From Bacillus horti (lineage in GTDB: Bacteria; Bacillota; Bacilli; Caldalkalibacillales; JCM-10596), in assembly GCF_030813115.1 (NCBI RefSeq), contig NZ_JAUSTY010000001.1:372001-436000 (forward strand): DNA of 64,000 nt. The letters run 5' to 3'. Below the pieces are notes generated by a model that did not search any database, was not told where the DNA came from, and saw nothing but the letters and a program-made list of their open reading frames with translations. Below, one piece after another: positions 1-9,521 of the stretch (within the stretch, counting starts at the first letter, position 1; each line of letters opens with the position of its first letter). A program made the position numbers and the translations under genes.

Positions 1-1511
1 TGTTTGAGAACAATAAAGGCTTTTACCGTTTCGCCTCTGTACTTATCGGATATCCCAACAACGGCACCTTCTTGAATTTTTGGATGTTCAAAGAGAACCT
101 CTTCAACCTCTCTCGGATAGATATTAAAACCACCAGCAATAATCATATCCTTCTTACGATCAGTAATATAGAAGAAGCCTTCTTCATCCATTTTTGCAAT
201 ATCTCCTGTTAACAACCAGCCATCCTTCAATACATCCTGCGTCGCTTGTTCTTTATTCCAATAGCCTTTCATAAGCTGCGGTCCTTTAACGGCTAATTCC
301 CCTATTTCTCCAAGAGGTATATCTTGTCCAGTTTCTAAATCAACTACTTTGGCCTCCGTATCTGGCCAAGGCAAGCCTATTGATCCGAGTTTCCGCTTCT
401 CCCACAGCATATTGGCATGTGTGACAGGAGAAGCTTCTGTTAGACCATAGCCTTCTACTAATCTCCCTTTTGTAAGCGCTTCAAATTTTTCTTGCACTTC
501 TAAAGGAAGAGGAGCAGACCCACTAATACATATATTAATAGAAGATAAATCATATTGATGAATCTTCGGATGATTAATGACCGAAATATACATGGTAGGT
601 GCGCCCGGGAAAATCGTCGGCTTCTTCTTATCAATAACCTTTAGGATGAGATCAATATCAAATTTAGGAATGAGTAATAAAGTGCCTGCTGTATACATAG
701 CTAGATTCATAACAGTAGTCATACCATACACATGGAAAAATGGAAGCGCTGCCAAAAATATTTCTTTTGCATCCTCTGTCTGGTACATCCATTTCCTAGC
801 TTGTATCGTATTAGCCACCAAGCTGTAATGAGTAAGCATCACTCCTTTGGCTGCTCCAGTGGTACCACTCGTATATTGCAGAAGAGCTAGATCTTCCTTG
901 GGGTTAATAGTAACTTGAATTTCTTCACTAGAAGCATGCCCTAAAAGCTCAGACCAAGGGTGGATTCCCTGTGTGTAATTGACCTTTGTTGTAAGGCCGT
1001 CTTTCTTCGCTTTTAAAGGATAGAGTAGATTTTTTGGAAAAGGTAGGTAGTCTTTAATTGATGTGACTATCACATGCTTGAGGGGAGAATCTGGCTGTAC
1101 CTTCTTTATTCTTTTCATTAGAATGTCTAACGTCACCAGAAGCTCTGCTCCCGAGTCGTTAAGAAGATGAAGCAATTCACGCTCTGTATACAGTGGATTT
1201 GTTTCTACTACTATGGCACCAAGCATTAGGCTTCCATAGTAGGAAATAATCGCTTGGGGGCTGTTAGGCAGCATAATGGCAACCCGATCCCCTTTTTTTA
1301 TTCCAAGTCCATGTAAAGCGTTAGCAAACCTGCACGTAGCCTCGTAAAGCTGGGTATAGGTCATTTCCCTCCCCATAAACTCTAACGCTTTATGGGCAGG
1401 GTATTGCCTTGCCGATTTCTTTAGGAAATCGGCAAGATTGTGCTCCGGGTAGTCATAGCTTAGCTGAAGCTCAGGCGGATAATACGTGGACCAAGGCTTG
1501 TTTTCATACAT
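1..1511 (-). CDS. fadD: Long-chain acyl-CoA synthetase (AMP-forming), C-terminus beyond window
   Basis: Activates fatty acids to acyl-CoA using ATP and CoA, the entry step of beta-oxidation. Translating the minus strand from ATG 1511 (AGGTGAAAGGG just upstream) gives a protein starting MYENKPWSTYYPPEL that stays open to base 1. It carries the AMP-binding P-loop YTSGTTGAAKG, the ANL signature VEGYGLTEASPV, the motif GWLLTGDIAKMDEEGFFYITDRKKD and the hinge/A10 entry IIAGGFNIYPREVE. Only the last few dozen residues, with the catalytic A10 lysine, are missing. It follows fadE by 24 bp on the same strand, so it is the fourth gene of the fad operon. B. subtilis keeps its counterpart (lcfA) elsewhere, beside fadR. 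The function is clear; the substrate chain length is inferred from context. Confidence 0.93.
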   Translation of the reverse strand, partial: MYENKPWSTYYPPELQLSYDYPEHNLADFLKKSARQYPAHKALEFMGREMTYTQLYEATCRFANALHGLGIKKGDRVAIMLPNSPQAIISYYGSLMLGAIVVETNPLYTERELLHLLNDSGAELLVTLDILMKRIKKVQPDSPLKHVIVTSIKDYLPFPKNLLYPLKAKKDGLTTKVNYTQGIHPWSELLGHASSEEIQVTINPKEDLALLQYTSGTTGAAKGVMLTHYSLVANTIQARKWMYQTEDAKEIFLAALPFFHVYGMTTVMNLAMYTAGTLLLIPKFDIDLILKVIDKKKPTIFPGAPTMYISVINHPKIHQYDLSSINICISGSAPLPLEVQEKFEALTKGRLVEGYGLTEASPVTHANMLWEKRKLGSIGLPWPDTEAKVVDLETGQDIPLGEIGELAVKGPQLMKGYWNKEQATQDVLKDGWLLTGDIAKMDEEGFFYITDRKKDMIIAGGFNIYPREVEEVLFEHPKIQEGAVVGISDKYRGETVKAFIVLK

Positions 1512-1535
1512 CCCTTTCACCTCAATATAAATTTC

Positions 1536-3314
1536 TTAAACTACGTATTTCTCTGCTTCAATCACCTTTGCTGCAATATGCCTCTTTAGCTCTATCGTTG
1601 GTAAGGAAGATTTACGCGTTAATTTTTTCAGCATAGAAAGCTGAGTTCGAAGGACATCCCCACTTTCTATGTGAGTAAGAATTTCTTTAGCAAATCCATC
1701 TAACCGATCCATCGCTTCATGACTGTAGACTTTTGTCATGCATACGGCTAGCTGATTGCGTTCCTCTCCAAGCTTTTCTACACGTTTTTTTGTTCGTAAT
1801 AAGGCACTTTCTAAAGCAAAAATCTGGATCACGATATCACTTAAGTGACTAACAACCTCTTGCTCCTGCTCTAGTTTTTCTTGGTATTTTTGCACAGCTA
1901 AGCCACTGCACATAAGAAAGATTTTCTTAGCCATCTGTAGAAGATGCTCTTCTTCCCCTAGCACACCCTCAAATGTTTGTCCTGGCATCATTTGCATCAA
2001 CTCTCCCTGTAGTGCCTGAGCCTGTTGAATGATCGGGAGCTGACCCTTAAGAGCTTTCCTCATTAAAGTAGCTGGAATCAGAAGTCGATTAATCTCATTC
2101 GTTCCTTCAAAAATACGATTGATTCGTGAATCTCGATAGATCCGTTCAATTTTGTACTCTTGAATAAAACCATAGCCACCATGAATCTGCACACCTTCAT
2201 CAGCAACGAAATCCAGCACCTCGGAGCCAAAAACTTTATTAATAGAGCATTCAAGGGCATATTCAGATATTCCCTTAGCATATTGTAAGCCTGCATCCTC
2301 GGCATCCTGATCTAAGCCTTGAAGGCCTTGCTCAATTAAGCCTGCTGTACGATAAACCATACTTTCAAGTACATAAGTAGCCATATTCATTTCAGCTAGC
2401 TTTTTACCTACAAGGGGAAAGCTAGAAATAGACTTACCAAACTGTTTGCGCTCATTGGCATATTTAGCCGAAAGAGAAATGGATTCCTTAGCAGCTCCAA
2501 GGCAGCCAATACCCAGCTTATACCGACCTATATTAAGGATGTTGAAGGCAATGACATGACCTCTACCTGCCTCACCAAGTAGGTTTTCCTTAGGGACTTT
2601 AACTCCCTCTAGAATAAGAGGACAGGTAGACGAGCCTTTAATCCCCATCTTCTTCTCTTCTGGACCTATTGAAACGCCTTCATATTCCTTCTCCACGATA
2701 AATGTACTGAAGCCTTCTCCCTCGATCTTGGCATAGACGATGAAAATATCGGCAAAGGCAGCATTTGTAATAAATTGCTTCGTTCCATTTAGCACATAAT
2801 GCTCACCGTCATCTGAAAGAGCAGCAGATGCTTTTGCTCCTAAGGAATCCGAGCCTGAGGAGGGCTCAGTTAAGCAATAAGCAGCTATTTTTGCCCCTGT
2901 TGCTAGATCAGGAAGATACTTTTCCTTCTGTTTTTTCGTTCCAAAAAAAACGATGGGCAGGGTCCCTATTCCGGTATGTGCTCCCATAGTTAAAGAAAGG
3001 GAGGACGCCTTAGACAAAACCTCGGCAATCACAGACGAGCTTACCTTATCCAGCTCTAATCCCCCATAAGCTTCTGGTATATCTGCTCCTAGAAGTCCAA
3101 CTTCGCCAGCTTTTCGTAAAAGCTCAACAGTCAGTTCATAGTCTAAGCTCTCAATTTGCTCATCCTTGGGAAGTACTTCATTTTCAAGAAAATCCTTCGC
3201 TGTTTCCGCAAACATACGCTGCTCATCTGTAAAATCCTCCGGTGTGACGACATCATCATGCTCCAGATCCTCAACTAGAAAACCTCCTCCAACCACCTGC
3301 TTCTTCAGTTGCAT
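1536..3314 (-). CDS. fadE: Acyl-CoA dehydrogenase
   Basis: FAD enzyme that introduces the trans-2 double bond into acyl-CoA, the first oxidative step of beta-oxidation. Its 592 residues match the long FadE/YusJ type of Bacillus (about 594) rather than the 380-residue short type. It shows CLTEPSSGSDSLGAKASA, the IKGSSTCPLI region, and IHGGYGFIQEYKIERIYRDSRI followed by IFEGTNEINRLLI, the flavin and substrate-pocket motifs. The extra C-terminal 180 residues form the helical extension of this subfamily. ATG 3314 is preceded by AGAAAGGGGATAG. It lies 65 bp after fadA in the fadN-fadA-fadE order of B. subtilis (yusLKJ). Confidence 0.96.
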   Translation of the reverse strand: MQLKKQVVGGGFLVEDLEHDDVVTPEDFTDEQRMFAETAKDFLENEVLPKDEQIESLDYELTVELLRKAGEVGLLGADIPEAYGGLELDKVSSSVIAEVLSKASSLSLTMGAHTGIGTLPIVFFGTKKQKEKYLPDLATGAKIAAYCLTEPSSGSDSLGAKASAALSDDGEHYVLNGTKQFITNAAFADIFIVYAKIEGEGFSTFIVEKEYEGVSIGPEEKKMGIKGSSTCPLILEGVKVPKENLLGEAGRGHVIAFNILNIGRYKLGIGCLGAAKESISLSAKYANERKQFGKSISSFPLVGKKLAEMNMATYVLESMVYRTAGLIEQGLQGLDQDAEDAGLQYAKGISEYALECSINKVFGSEVLDFVADEGVQIHGGYGFIQEYKIERIYRDSRINRIFEGTNEINRLLIPATLMRKALKGQLPIIQQAQALQGELMQMMPGQTFEGVLGEEEHLLQMAKKIFLMCSGLAVQKYQEKLEQEQEVVSHLSDIVIQIFALESALLRTKKRVEKLGEERNQLAVCMTKVYSHEAMDRLDGFAKEILTHIESGDVLRTQLSMLKKLTRKSSLPTIELKRHIAAKVIEAEKYVV

Positions 3315-3379
3315 TGCTCTATCCCCTTTCTATTTCATTTCTATACGTGCTACCAAAGGTAAGCTTTTGATAAATTTAT

Positions 3380-4564
3380 CTACGACGCATGAACCTCTAG
3401 TATTCCCGCAGCTCCCATTCCACCACCAATACACATCGACACAACTCCAAGCCCTCCACCTCTACGTCTTAACTCATAGATTAAGCTTGTGGTGAGCTTA
3501 GCCCCTGTACAGCCTAGTGGATGCCCTAAAGCAATGGCACCACCATTCACATTCACCTTTGCCCCGTCAATGTGTAGATGACGAATAATCTGTAAACATT
3601 GAGCGGCAAACGCTTCATTAATTTCAAACAAATGAATATCCTCCTGCTTCAATCCAGCTAGCTTTAACGCTTTAGGGATCGCTTCAACAGGTCCAATCCC
3701 CATAATATCTGGCTCTACACCAGCAACGGCAAAGGATCGGAACGTCGCTAAGGGCTCTAGTCCTAGCTCTTTAGCCTTTTCTTTGCTCATAACCAAAGCC
3801 ATCGCAGCTCCATCACTCATTTGCGAGGAATTTCCCGCCGTCACCGTCCCCTTCAGAGCAAAGGCAGGTTTTAATTGCTCCAAACGTTCTAAAGAAGTAT
3901 CTGCCCTAACCCCTTCATCTCGCTCAAAGACAAATTCCTTCTCCCATGCCCTTCCTTCTCCATTCACTCCACTTTGTCTGACATGTACAGGCAGGATTTC
4001 CTCATCAAATTTGCCGGATTTCAAGGCAGCTGCCGCTTTCTGATGACTAGCGAACGCAAATTCGTCCTGAGCCTGCCTACTTACGCCAAAGCGATGAGCT
4101 ACATTTTCTGCTGTAAGACCCATATTGATGTAAATCTCAGGCATGTGCTCTACAATCTTAGGGTGAGGGGAGGGCTTGAAGCCAGCCATTGGTACAGCAC
4201 TCATGCTCTCAATACCCCCAGCTAGAATGACATCCGCGTGTCCAAGCATGACTCTTTCTGCTGCCATGGCGATCGTCTGCAAGCCTGACGAACAAAATCG
4301 ATTAATTGTTAGAGCTGGAACGGACGCAGGTAAGCCAGCATAAAGGGAGACTATGCGAGCAAAATTTAAGCCTTGTTCTCCCTCAGGCATAGCACAGCCA
4401 ATGATGACATCATCAATATCCTGTTTCTCTAATCCAGCCGCTCTTTGGAGCACACCTTCAATAACCGTCTTCCCAAGGTCTTCCACCCTTGTTTGAGCTA
4501 GACTTCCTTTCTTCGCTTTCCCAACCGCCGTCCTTGCCACCGATACAATCACAGCTTCCTTCAT
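3380..4564 (-). CDS. fadA: Acetyl-CoA C-acyltransferase (3-ketoacyl-CoA thiolase)
   Basis: Cleaves 3-ketoacyl-CoA with CoA to acetyl-CoA and a shortened acyl-CoA. Thiolase motifs are complete: the active-site cysteine in [22 protein letters not shown], the histidine of [18 protein letters not shown], and the second cysteine in [15 protein letters not shown] place the start at ATG 4564, nine bases after AAGGAG. An in-frame GTG at 4573 touches the Shine-Dalgarno sequence directly and is unlikely. The protein is 394 residues, the normal thiolase length. Gene order fadN-fadA-fadE is that of B. subtilis, with 33 bp to fadN. Confidence 0.96.
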   Translation of the reverse strand: MKEAVIVSVARTAVGKAKKGSLAQTRVEDLGKTVIEGVLQRAAGLEKQDIDDVIIGCAMPEGEQGLNFARIVSLYAGLPASVPALTINRFCSSGLQTIAMAAERVMLGHADVILAGGIESMSAVPMAGFKPSPHPKIVEHMPEIYINMGLTAENVAHRFGVSRQAQDEFAFASHQKAAAALKSGKFDEEILPVHVRQSGVNGEGRAWEKEFVFERDEGVRADTSLERLEQLKPAFALKGTVTAGNSSQMSDGAAMALVMSKEKAKELGLEPLATFRSFAVAGVEPDIMGIGPVEAIPKALKLAGLKQEDIHLFEINEAFAAQCLQIIRHLHIDGAKVNVNGGAIALGHPLGCTGAKLTTSLIYELRRRGGGLGVVSMCIGGGMGAAGILEVHAS

Positions 4565-4597
4565 TTTAATCACTCCTTCTTCACTGTCATTCGGACA

Positions 4598-7036
4598 CTA
4601 ATTACGCAATGGCTTACCCTTCGTCAGCATATGCTGAATACGTTGCTGTGTTTTTGGTTCCCCGCACAAGCTGATGAATGCTTCACGCTCCAAATCTAAT
4701 AAGTATTGCTCAGAAACGAGGCTCCCCGCTGGAACACTCCCCCCTGCTATAACATGGGCTAGCTTATTGGCAATGAAACGGTCGTAATCGCTGATATAAC
4801 CAGCTTGATGCATCATATAAACCCCCATCTGCAGGACCGCTTTTCCATTTTCACCAACCACTTTTATCTTCTTTTCAATGGGAGCCCTGTACCCTGCATT
4901 GGTTAAAGATAAGACCTCTTGCTTTGCTCTATATAGCTGAGCATCCCTTTCAAGCACTATTGGATCACTTTTTCTTAACAAGCCAAGCTTTTTGGCCTCA
5001 TGAGCACTAGTAGATACCTTGGCTAAGCCAATCGTTTCAAAGGCTTTATTGACGACAGGCTGTAAATCAGCATCCTTAATAGACTCAATTTGATTACTAG
5101 CTCTAAGAGCCATCTCTTTACAGCCTCCGCCTCCAGGGATAAGACCAACTCCGACCTCAACTAAGCCATAATACGTTTCAGCATGGGGAACAACAACATC
5201 TGCTCCCATACAGACCTCAACACCTCCTCCTAGCGTCATTTGATGTGGTGCGGCAATAACAGGCTTTTCAAAGTATTTGAGGTTATACATTGTTTCCTGG
5301 AACTGACGGACTATCAGATCAATTTCATCCCACTCACCACTCTGTGCCTCCATAAGCAGCTGCATGATATTTGCTCCAACACAGAAATTACGTCCTTCAT
5401 TCGCTATAATAAGTCCCTTAAAGTTCTTCCTAACCTCATCCATGCTTTGCTGAATTAGCATTAAAATATCTGCTCCGATCGCATTATTCGGAGAATGGAA
5501 TTCTAGACATGCCACACCATCACCGATATCGATTAGACTAGCTCCACTATTAGATAGCACGGCTTCCTTTTTGGACTTTTTATCCTTAAGCGAAATATGA
5601 GTAGGCCTAGTTTGAAGCTCCCGAAGCTCACCCTTATTCACATAAAGCAGTTGATCAGCTTCTCTTTCATAGAAGCTTTCATGTCCTTCTGCTACCCACT
5701 CTTTGACCCATGCTGGTACCGTTAAGCCCTCTTTCTCCATCCTCTTCACGGACTCCACTAAGCCAATCGCATCCCAAGCCTCAAAGGGACCTAGCTCCCA
5801 GTTAAAGCCCCATTTCATCGCCTGATCTATTTCCACTATCGTATCGGCAATCTCTCCAACCTTTTCAGCGGAGTAGATCAATACCTTTTTCAGCAGATCC
5901 CAGGCCAGCTTAGCGTACTGATCATCCGCTTGATAAAGCGCTTTCAATTTGTTTGGTGCCTGCTTAGCTTGCTTCGCAGCATCAAGGGATGTCCCTTTCA
6001 CCTTGTTTTTCGGCTGATACTCTAGGGTTTTGATATCCAAAGATAGAATTTCACTGCCCTGATCTGTCTTGATTTTCTTATAAAAGCCCTGTCCTCCCTT
6101 CTCTCCAATCCATCCTCTCCGGACCATTTCTTGTACATAATCTGGAAGAGCAAAAGCCTGCTTCTCCTCCTCGTCCTCCACCTGTTCATACACGTTGCGA
6201 GCCACATGGACAAAAGTATCCAAACCTACTATATCCAAGGTTCGAAATGTAGCGCTTTTTGGCCTGCCCATCGCTGGACCACTCACTGCGTCTATATCAT
6301 CAACGGTATAACCGTTATCCCTCATTTCCTGCATAGAAACAATCAGCCCATATGTGCCGATACGATTAGCAATAAAATTAGGGGTGTCCTTTGCTAGGAC
6401 AACTCCTTTTCCTAATACCTTTTCACAAAAGGCAACCATCTGCTCAAGTAAAGTGGAATCTGTTAATGGGTGAGGAATAACCTCTAGTAGTTTCATATAT
6501 CTTGGCGGATTAAAAAAATGGGTTCCCATAAAGGACGCCTTAAACTCGTCAGAAAGCTCCTCAGCCATGGCCTCTATAGAAATTCCAGATGTATTTGTTG
6601 TGACAATTGTTCCTGGCTTCCAATGCTTCTCAATTTTCGCTAGAAGTTCTTTTTTAACGTCTAGGTTTTCAACAACAACTTCTACAATCCAGTCCACCTC
6701 TTGAATACGCCGAAGATCATCCTCTACATTTCCCGGTGTAATTCGCTCGACAAATGAAGGATCATAAAAGGCGGCTGGCTTCATCTTCCCTAATCGTTTA
6801 AGGGCAGTTGTTGCTAGTTTGTTTCTTACCTGAGGGTCTTCTAGAGTAAGTCCCTTATTCTCTTCCTCTGACGAAAGCGATTGAGGGAGAATATCAAGAA
6901 GATAGCAAGGGATGCCTACATTCGCAAGATGGGCAGCGATGCTTGCTCCCATTACCCCCGAGCCTATAACGGCGGCCTTTTTAATGTGAAGGGGCTTCCC
7001 TTGTACGCTTTGTACCTGAGTTTTAATAGATTCCAT
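4598..7036 (-). CDS. fadN: 3-hydroxyacyl-CoA dehydrogenase / enoyl-CoA hydratase
   Basis: Multifunctional beta-oxidation enzyme of about 812 residues. The N-terminal NAD-binding HAD domain starts with AAVIGSGVMGASIAAHLA and continues with the HAD signature THFFNPPRYMKLLEVI. The C-terminal half is a crotonase fold with FCVGANIMQL and the oxyanion-hole region GGGVEVCMGAD. The order (dehydrogenase first, hydratase last) is that of Bacillus FadN (YusL), opposite to E. coli FadB, and the ending GKPLRN is the one I recall for FadN. GTG 7039 and ATG 7036 are both possible; ATG has the better spacing from AGGAGG. First gene of the fad operon, divergent from fadR. Confidence 0.96.
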   Translation of the reverse strand: MESIKTQVQSVQGKPLHIKKAAVIGSGVMGASIAAHLANVGIPCYLLDILPQSLSSEEENKGLTLEDPQVRNKLATTALKRLGKMKPAAFYDPSFVERITPGNVEDDLRRIQEVDWIVEVVVENLDVKKELLAKIEKHWKPGTIVTTNTSGISIEAMAEELSDEFKASFMGTHFFNPPRYMKLLEVIPHPLTDSTLLEQMVAFCEKVLGKGVVLAKDTPNFIANRIGTYGLIVSMQEMRDNGYTVDDIDAVSGPAMGRPKSATFRTLDIVGLDTFVHVARNVYEQVEDEEEKQAFALPDYVQEMVRRGWIGEKGGQGFYKKIKTDQGSEILSLDIKTLEYQPKNKVKGTSLDAAKQAKQAPNKLKALYQADDQYAKLAWDLLKKVLIYSAEKVGEIADTIVEIDQAMKWGFNWELGPFEAWDAIGLVESVKRMEKEGLTVPAWVKEWVAEGHESFYEREADQLLYVNKGELRELQTRPTHISLKDKKSKKEAVLSNSGASLIDIGDGVACLEFHSPNNAIGADILMLIQQSMDEVRKNFKGLIIANEGRNFCVGANIMQLLMEAQSGEWDEIDLIVRQFQETMYNLKYFEKPVIAAPHQMTLGGGVEVCMGADVVVPHAETYYGLVEVGVGLIPGGGGCKEMALRASNQIESIKDADLQPVVNKAFETIGLAKVSTSAHEAKKLGLLRKSDPIVLERDAQLYRAKQEVLSLTNAGYRAPIEKKIKVVGENGKAVLQMGVYMMHQAGYISDYDRFIANKLAHVIAGGSVPAGSLVSEQYLLDLEREAFISLCGEPKTQQRIQHMLTKGKPLRN

Positions 7037-7208
7037 CACAAACCCTCCTAATCAAATAAAGTACTGAATGATCTAAAGTTCACAATAAGGAACTGTCTCG
7101 ACATAAAATTTAAGTTATTTTCTGATTCGCAGATTCCTCAACTTGACGGACTTAATGGAATATTCCGAACAAACAAGACAGTCTACTAGTTACGTAAAAA
7201 AGCTCCAT

Positions 7209-7238
7209 ATAGTACAAGCATGAAACTCTTATTGTCAA
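7209..7238 (-). promoter_or_regulatory. Candidate sigma-A promoter of the fad operon
   Basis: On the minus strand TTGACA (7238-7233) and TACTAT (7214-7209) are separated by 18 bp, about 165 bp upstream of fadN. A degenerate FadR-like site, TGAATGA then four bases then AAGTTCA (7074-7091), lies between this promoter and fadN. The rest of the 500-bp intergenic region shows only a GGAATATTCC palindrome near 7154. Inference from motif match only. Confidence 0.5.
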
Positions 7239-7444
7239 TCGTTTCGTTTTAGCCCCCTTTTTATACAATGTGGCAGTAGAAAGCATAACTTTTTCTTAAT
7301 TGAAAGCTGATACATTCGCTTGTGGGCAATTATGACATAAGAAGTGAATATTGGCTGGTGTTGTTAGTTGACTTTTACCCTGTTTTTGCATGACTAAACG
7401 TGGGTGCAGGCTATGAAGTGGAAATAGTTGAATTTGGTTACATA

Positions 7445-7473
7445 TTGACAAGTAGCGCAAACCCATCTACAAT
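7445..7473 (+). promoter_or_regulatory. Sigma-A promoter of fadR
   Basis: A perfect -35 box TTGACA (7445-7450) and near-perfect -10 box TACAAT (7468-7473) are spaced by exactly 17 bp. Transcription would start near 7480, just before the FadR box and 54 bp before the fadR start codon. Confidence 0.8.
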
Positions 7474-7484
7474 GACTAAATAAC

Positions 7485-7502
7485 TGAATGAGCGTTCATT
7501 CA
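7485..7502. promoter_or_regulatory. FadR operator
   Basis: TGAATGAGCGTTCATTCA is a perfect inverted repeat (7-bp arms, 4-bp centre). Its arms are identical to the B. subtilis FadR consensus TGAATGA-N4-TCATTCA. It lies just after the predicted fadR start point, so FadR should repress its own gene and release when acyl-CoA accumulates. Confidence 0.85.
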
Positions 7503-7533
7503 TTTATCGATATTCTATCACAGGGGTGATTCC

Positions 7534-8124
7534 ATGGCAAGGAGTAAAAACATCGAAAAATACCACGCCATTCTCAATGCGGCCCTCACTGTATTCGCTC
7601 AAAACGGCTTCCACCGTTCCTCCGTATCTAGCATTGCCAAAGAAGCTGGCGTTGCTGACGGTACCATATATATCTATTTTAAAAATAAAGAAGAGATTCT
7701 GGTTTCCGTGTTTCAAGAGCGCTTAGGATATCTAATTGAAACCTCTCGTGCCCGAATTCAAACGGCTACGGATGCCAAGGAGGCGCTAAAAGTTATCTGT
7801 CATACCCACTACTCAGAATTAGAAAATCATTTAGATTTGGCCTACGTCACTCAAATTGAATTAAGGCAAAGCTCGTTCGATATGCGTAAAGCGATTGGTC
7901 AAGCGGTAAAGCCTTACATTACTCTAATTGAAGGTGTCTTACAAAGAGGTGTAGACGAGGGAAGCTTTCGTTCAGATCTTGATTTGAAGCTGACAAGGCT
8001 TCTGCTTTTTGGGGCTATGGATCAAGTGGTCACCTCCTGGCTTATGGCGGGACAAAAATATTCTTTGACGAAACAAGCAGAGGGAACAGTACAGTTTTTT
8101 ATCAATGGCTTAACGGCAAAATAA
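7534..8124 (+). CDS. fadR: TetR-family fatty-acid degradation repressor
   Basis: Acyl-CoA-responsive repressor of beta-oxidation genes. The 196-residue protein has an N-terminal TetR helix-turn-helix (SSVSSIAKEAGVADGTIYIYFKNKEEIL, residues about 30-57) and an all-helical ligand domain with VTQIELRQSSFDMRKAI, as in B. subtilis FadR. ATG 7534 follows AGGGGTGA. It is divergent from the fad operon and preceded by its own promoter and a FadR box, so autoregulation and control of fadNAE-fadD are likely. In B. subtilis fadR sits with lcfA; here it sits with fadN. Confidence 0.93.
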   Translation: MARSKNIEKYHAILNAALTVFAQNGFHRSSVSSIAKEAGVADGTIYIYFKNKEEILVSVFQERLGYLIETSRARIQTATDAKEALKVICHTHYSELENHLDLAYVTQIELRQSSFDMRKAIGQAVKPYITLIEGVLQRGVDEGSFRSDLDLKLTRLLLFGAMDQVVTSWLMAGQKYSLTKQAEGTVQFFINGLTAK

Positions 8125-8152
8125 GCATGCCTAATTACTCAGGCATGCTTAT
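8121..8152 (+). terminator. Terminator of fadR
   Basis: ATAAGCATGCCT and AGGCATGCTTAT form a 12-bp perfect stem around an 8-nt loop, followed by CTTTTATA. The stem includes the fadR stop codon. Confidence 0.8.
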
Positions 8153-8192
8153 CTTTTATAGTGGCTCTTTAAATAGCCTTCTTTTTAACAAT

Positions 8193-8618
8193 TCATCCTT
8201 TAGGTTGGGCTTGTGTTCTTTGATGTTTCTTCAATCTATCACTTAAAACATGTAACCTGTGAAAAAGATCTCTTTCCCATTCTTTATCCTTTAGCTTCTT
8301 GGCTACAGACAGTAAATCTAACGCTTGATCAATCTGAGACTTAATAATACCGATCATAGGCATTTCCTCAACATCGATACAATCGGCAAATATTTCACTC
8401 ATATCCTTGAGATCTACATAATCGTCAAAATAAATCTCTGGTGCCTGATCACTTTGGGCGTAATCCGCTAGGATCTCATAATCATCTTTTATCTTAGGAT
8501 GGACTTCAACAGATTGACAGATAGGACAGTACAGTATAGGTACTTGATGGATATATGTTTTCTTATGCTGTAAACTCCCCATTGTTCCAAGCATACTAGC
8601 TCCACAACAAAAGCTCAT
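8193..8618 (-). CDS. Zinc-ribbon protein of unknown function
   Basis: I do not recognise a named family with confidence. The 141-residue protein has a four-cysteine zinc-ribbon-like N terminus: Cys4-Cys5 (MSFCCGAS) and Cys31-x-x-Cys34 (LYCPICQS), reminiscent of YgiT-type MqsA zinc fingers. An acidic middle region and a basic helical C terminus (residues about 100-141, many Lys and Arg) follow. It ends 69 bp from fadR on the opposite strand and lies 42 bp after the GNAT gene on the same strand, so it may share that transcript. Confidence 0.7.
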   Translation of the reverse strand: MSFCCGASMLGTMGSLQHKKTYIHQVPILYCPICQSVEVHPKIKDDYEILADYAQSDQAPEIYFDDYVDLKDMSEIFADCIDVEEMPMIGIIKSQIDQALDLLSVAKKLKDKEWERDLFHRLHVLSDRLKKHQRTQAQPKG

Positions 8619-8660
8619 CTCCTACGCCCTCCTTTTATTTGAAAAATTTAAAAATAGTGT

Positions 8661-9371
8661 TCACCTATTGTATTCGTGCTCAAGATCAATATTCCTCTTT
8701 CGATACAGAAATGGATTTCTCCATTCCATGAGGACGGCACAGTTACAGGAAAGGTGGTCTTCACAATAATTATACACTACCTTTACTGGCTTGCGCCCGC
8801 ATTTTAACATAAAGGTTATCACCGGATCGCGGCGAACTCCAGCAATAACCTCCTCTAAGTACTCTTCTGGACTCATTTGCTCAGCTACTTTATGATACCC
8901 AGGCATTCTAACCGCTCCAAGAAGCCGCTCTAAGCCCAGCTCAATCACTAGAAAATAAACAGCCTGCATGAATAATCTACCAAGTCCCATCATGCGATAT
9001 TGTGGAGAAACAATCATATCGGCTACATAAAGTGTATTACCATTAGGATTATGTCTTCCTTTAAGCATACCTTCATTGGTTATAAAATCCCAATCATGAG
9101 TAATTCCTCTGCGGTCATCTATAATTAATGTCGTCATACTTCCAACAATTTGACCTTTATACTCAGCACATAGAGCTCCTTCTGGAAAAATCTCTACATG
9201 TTTGGCGAGCTGTGTATCATCCCAAAGGTCAGCTTCTGGGAAAGGTGGAGGATAGCATTCTCTCTCGATTTGCCTAATGGCAGCGAAATCCTGTTGATTG
9301 TAGTTGCGGATTTTAATCTGCTCAGCTTTTTCTCCCTCTTGTCCTAATACCATCATTTCTAAATGTATCAT
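8661..9371 (-). CDS. GNAT-family N-acetyltransferase (YhcX N-terminal-half type)
   Basis: Predicted acetyl-CoA-dependent acetyltransferase, 236 residues. The GNAT core is visible: the N-terminal IKIRNYNQQDFAAIRQIERECYPPPFPEADLW, the central strand VGSMTTLII, and motif A, LYVADMIVSPQYRMMGLGRLFMQAV, which includes the acetyl-CoA loop. The C-terminal part has cysteines (CEDHLSCNCAVL) that could bind metal. It is divergent, across 150 bp, from a nitrilase-family gene. From family knowledge, the two domains are fused in one protein (about 510 residues, YhcX) in B. subtilis. The substrate is unknown. Confidence 0.88.
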   Translation of the reverse strand: MIHLEMMVLGQEGEKAEQIKIRNYNQQDFAAIRQIERECYPPPFPEADLWDDTQLAKHVEIFPEGALCAEYKGQIVGSMTTLIIDDRRGITHDWDFITNEGMLKGRHNPNGNTLYVADMIVSPQYRMMGLGRLFMQAVYFLVIELGLERLLGAVRMPGYHKVAEQMSPEEYLEEVIAGVRRDPVITFMLKCGRKPVKVVYNYCEDHLSCNCAVLMEWRNPFLYRKRNIDLEHEYNR

Positions 9372-9521
9372 GCTCTTCTTTCCTCCATCACCGTTTCGCT
9401 TATATGTATCTATTTCCCTATTATATCCATCGACAAACTATTTCTTGCACCTATTCTTCTCCTAGCACTCCCATGCAATCTCTGTTAGAATAGGCTAGAT
9501 GATGCAGTTAGGAGGGATTTT

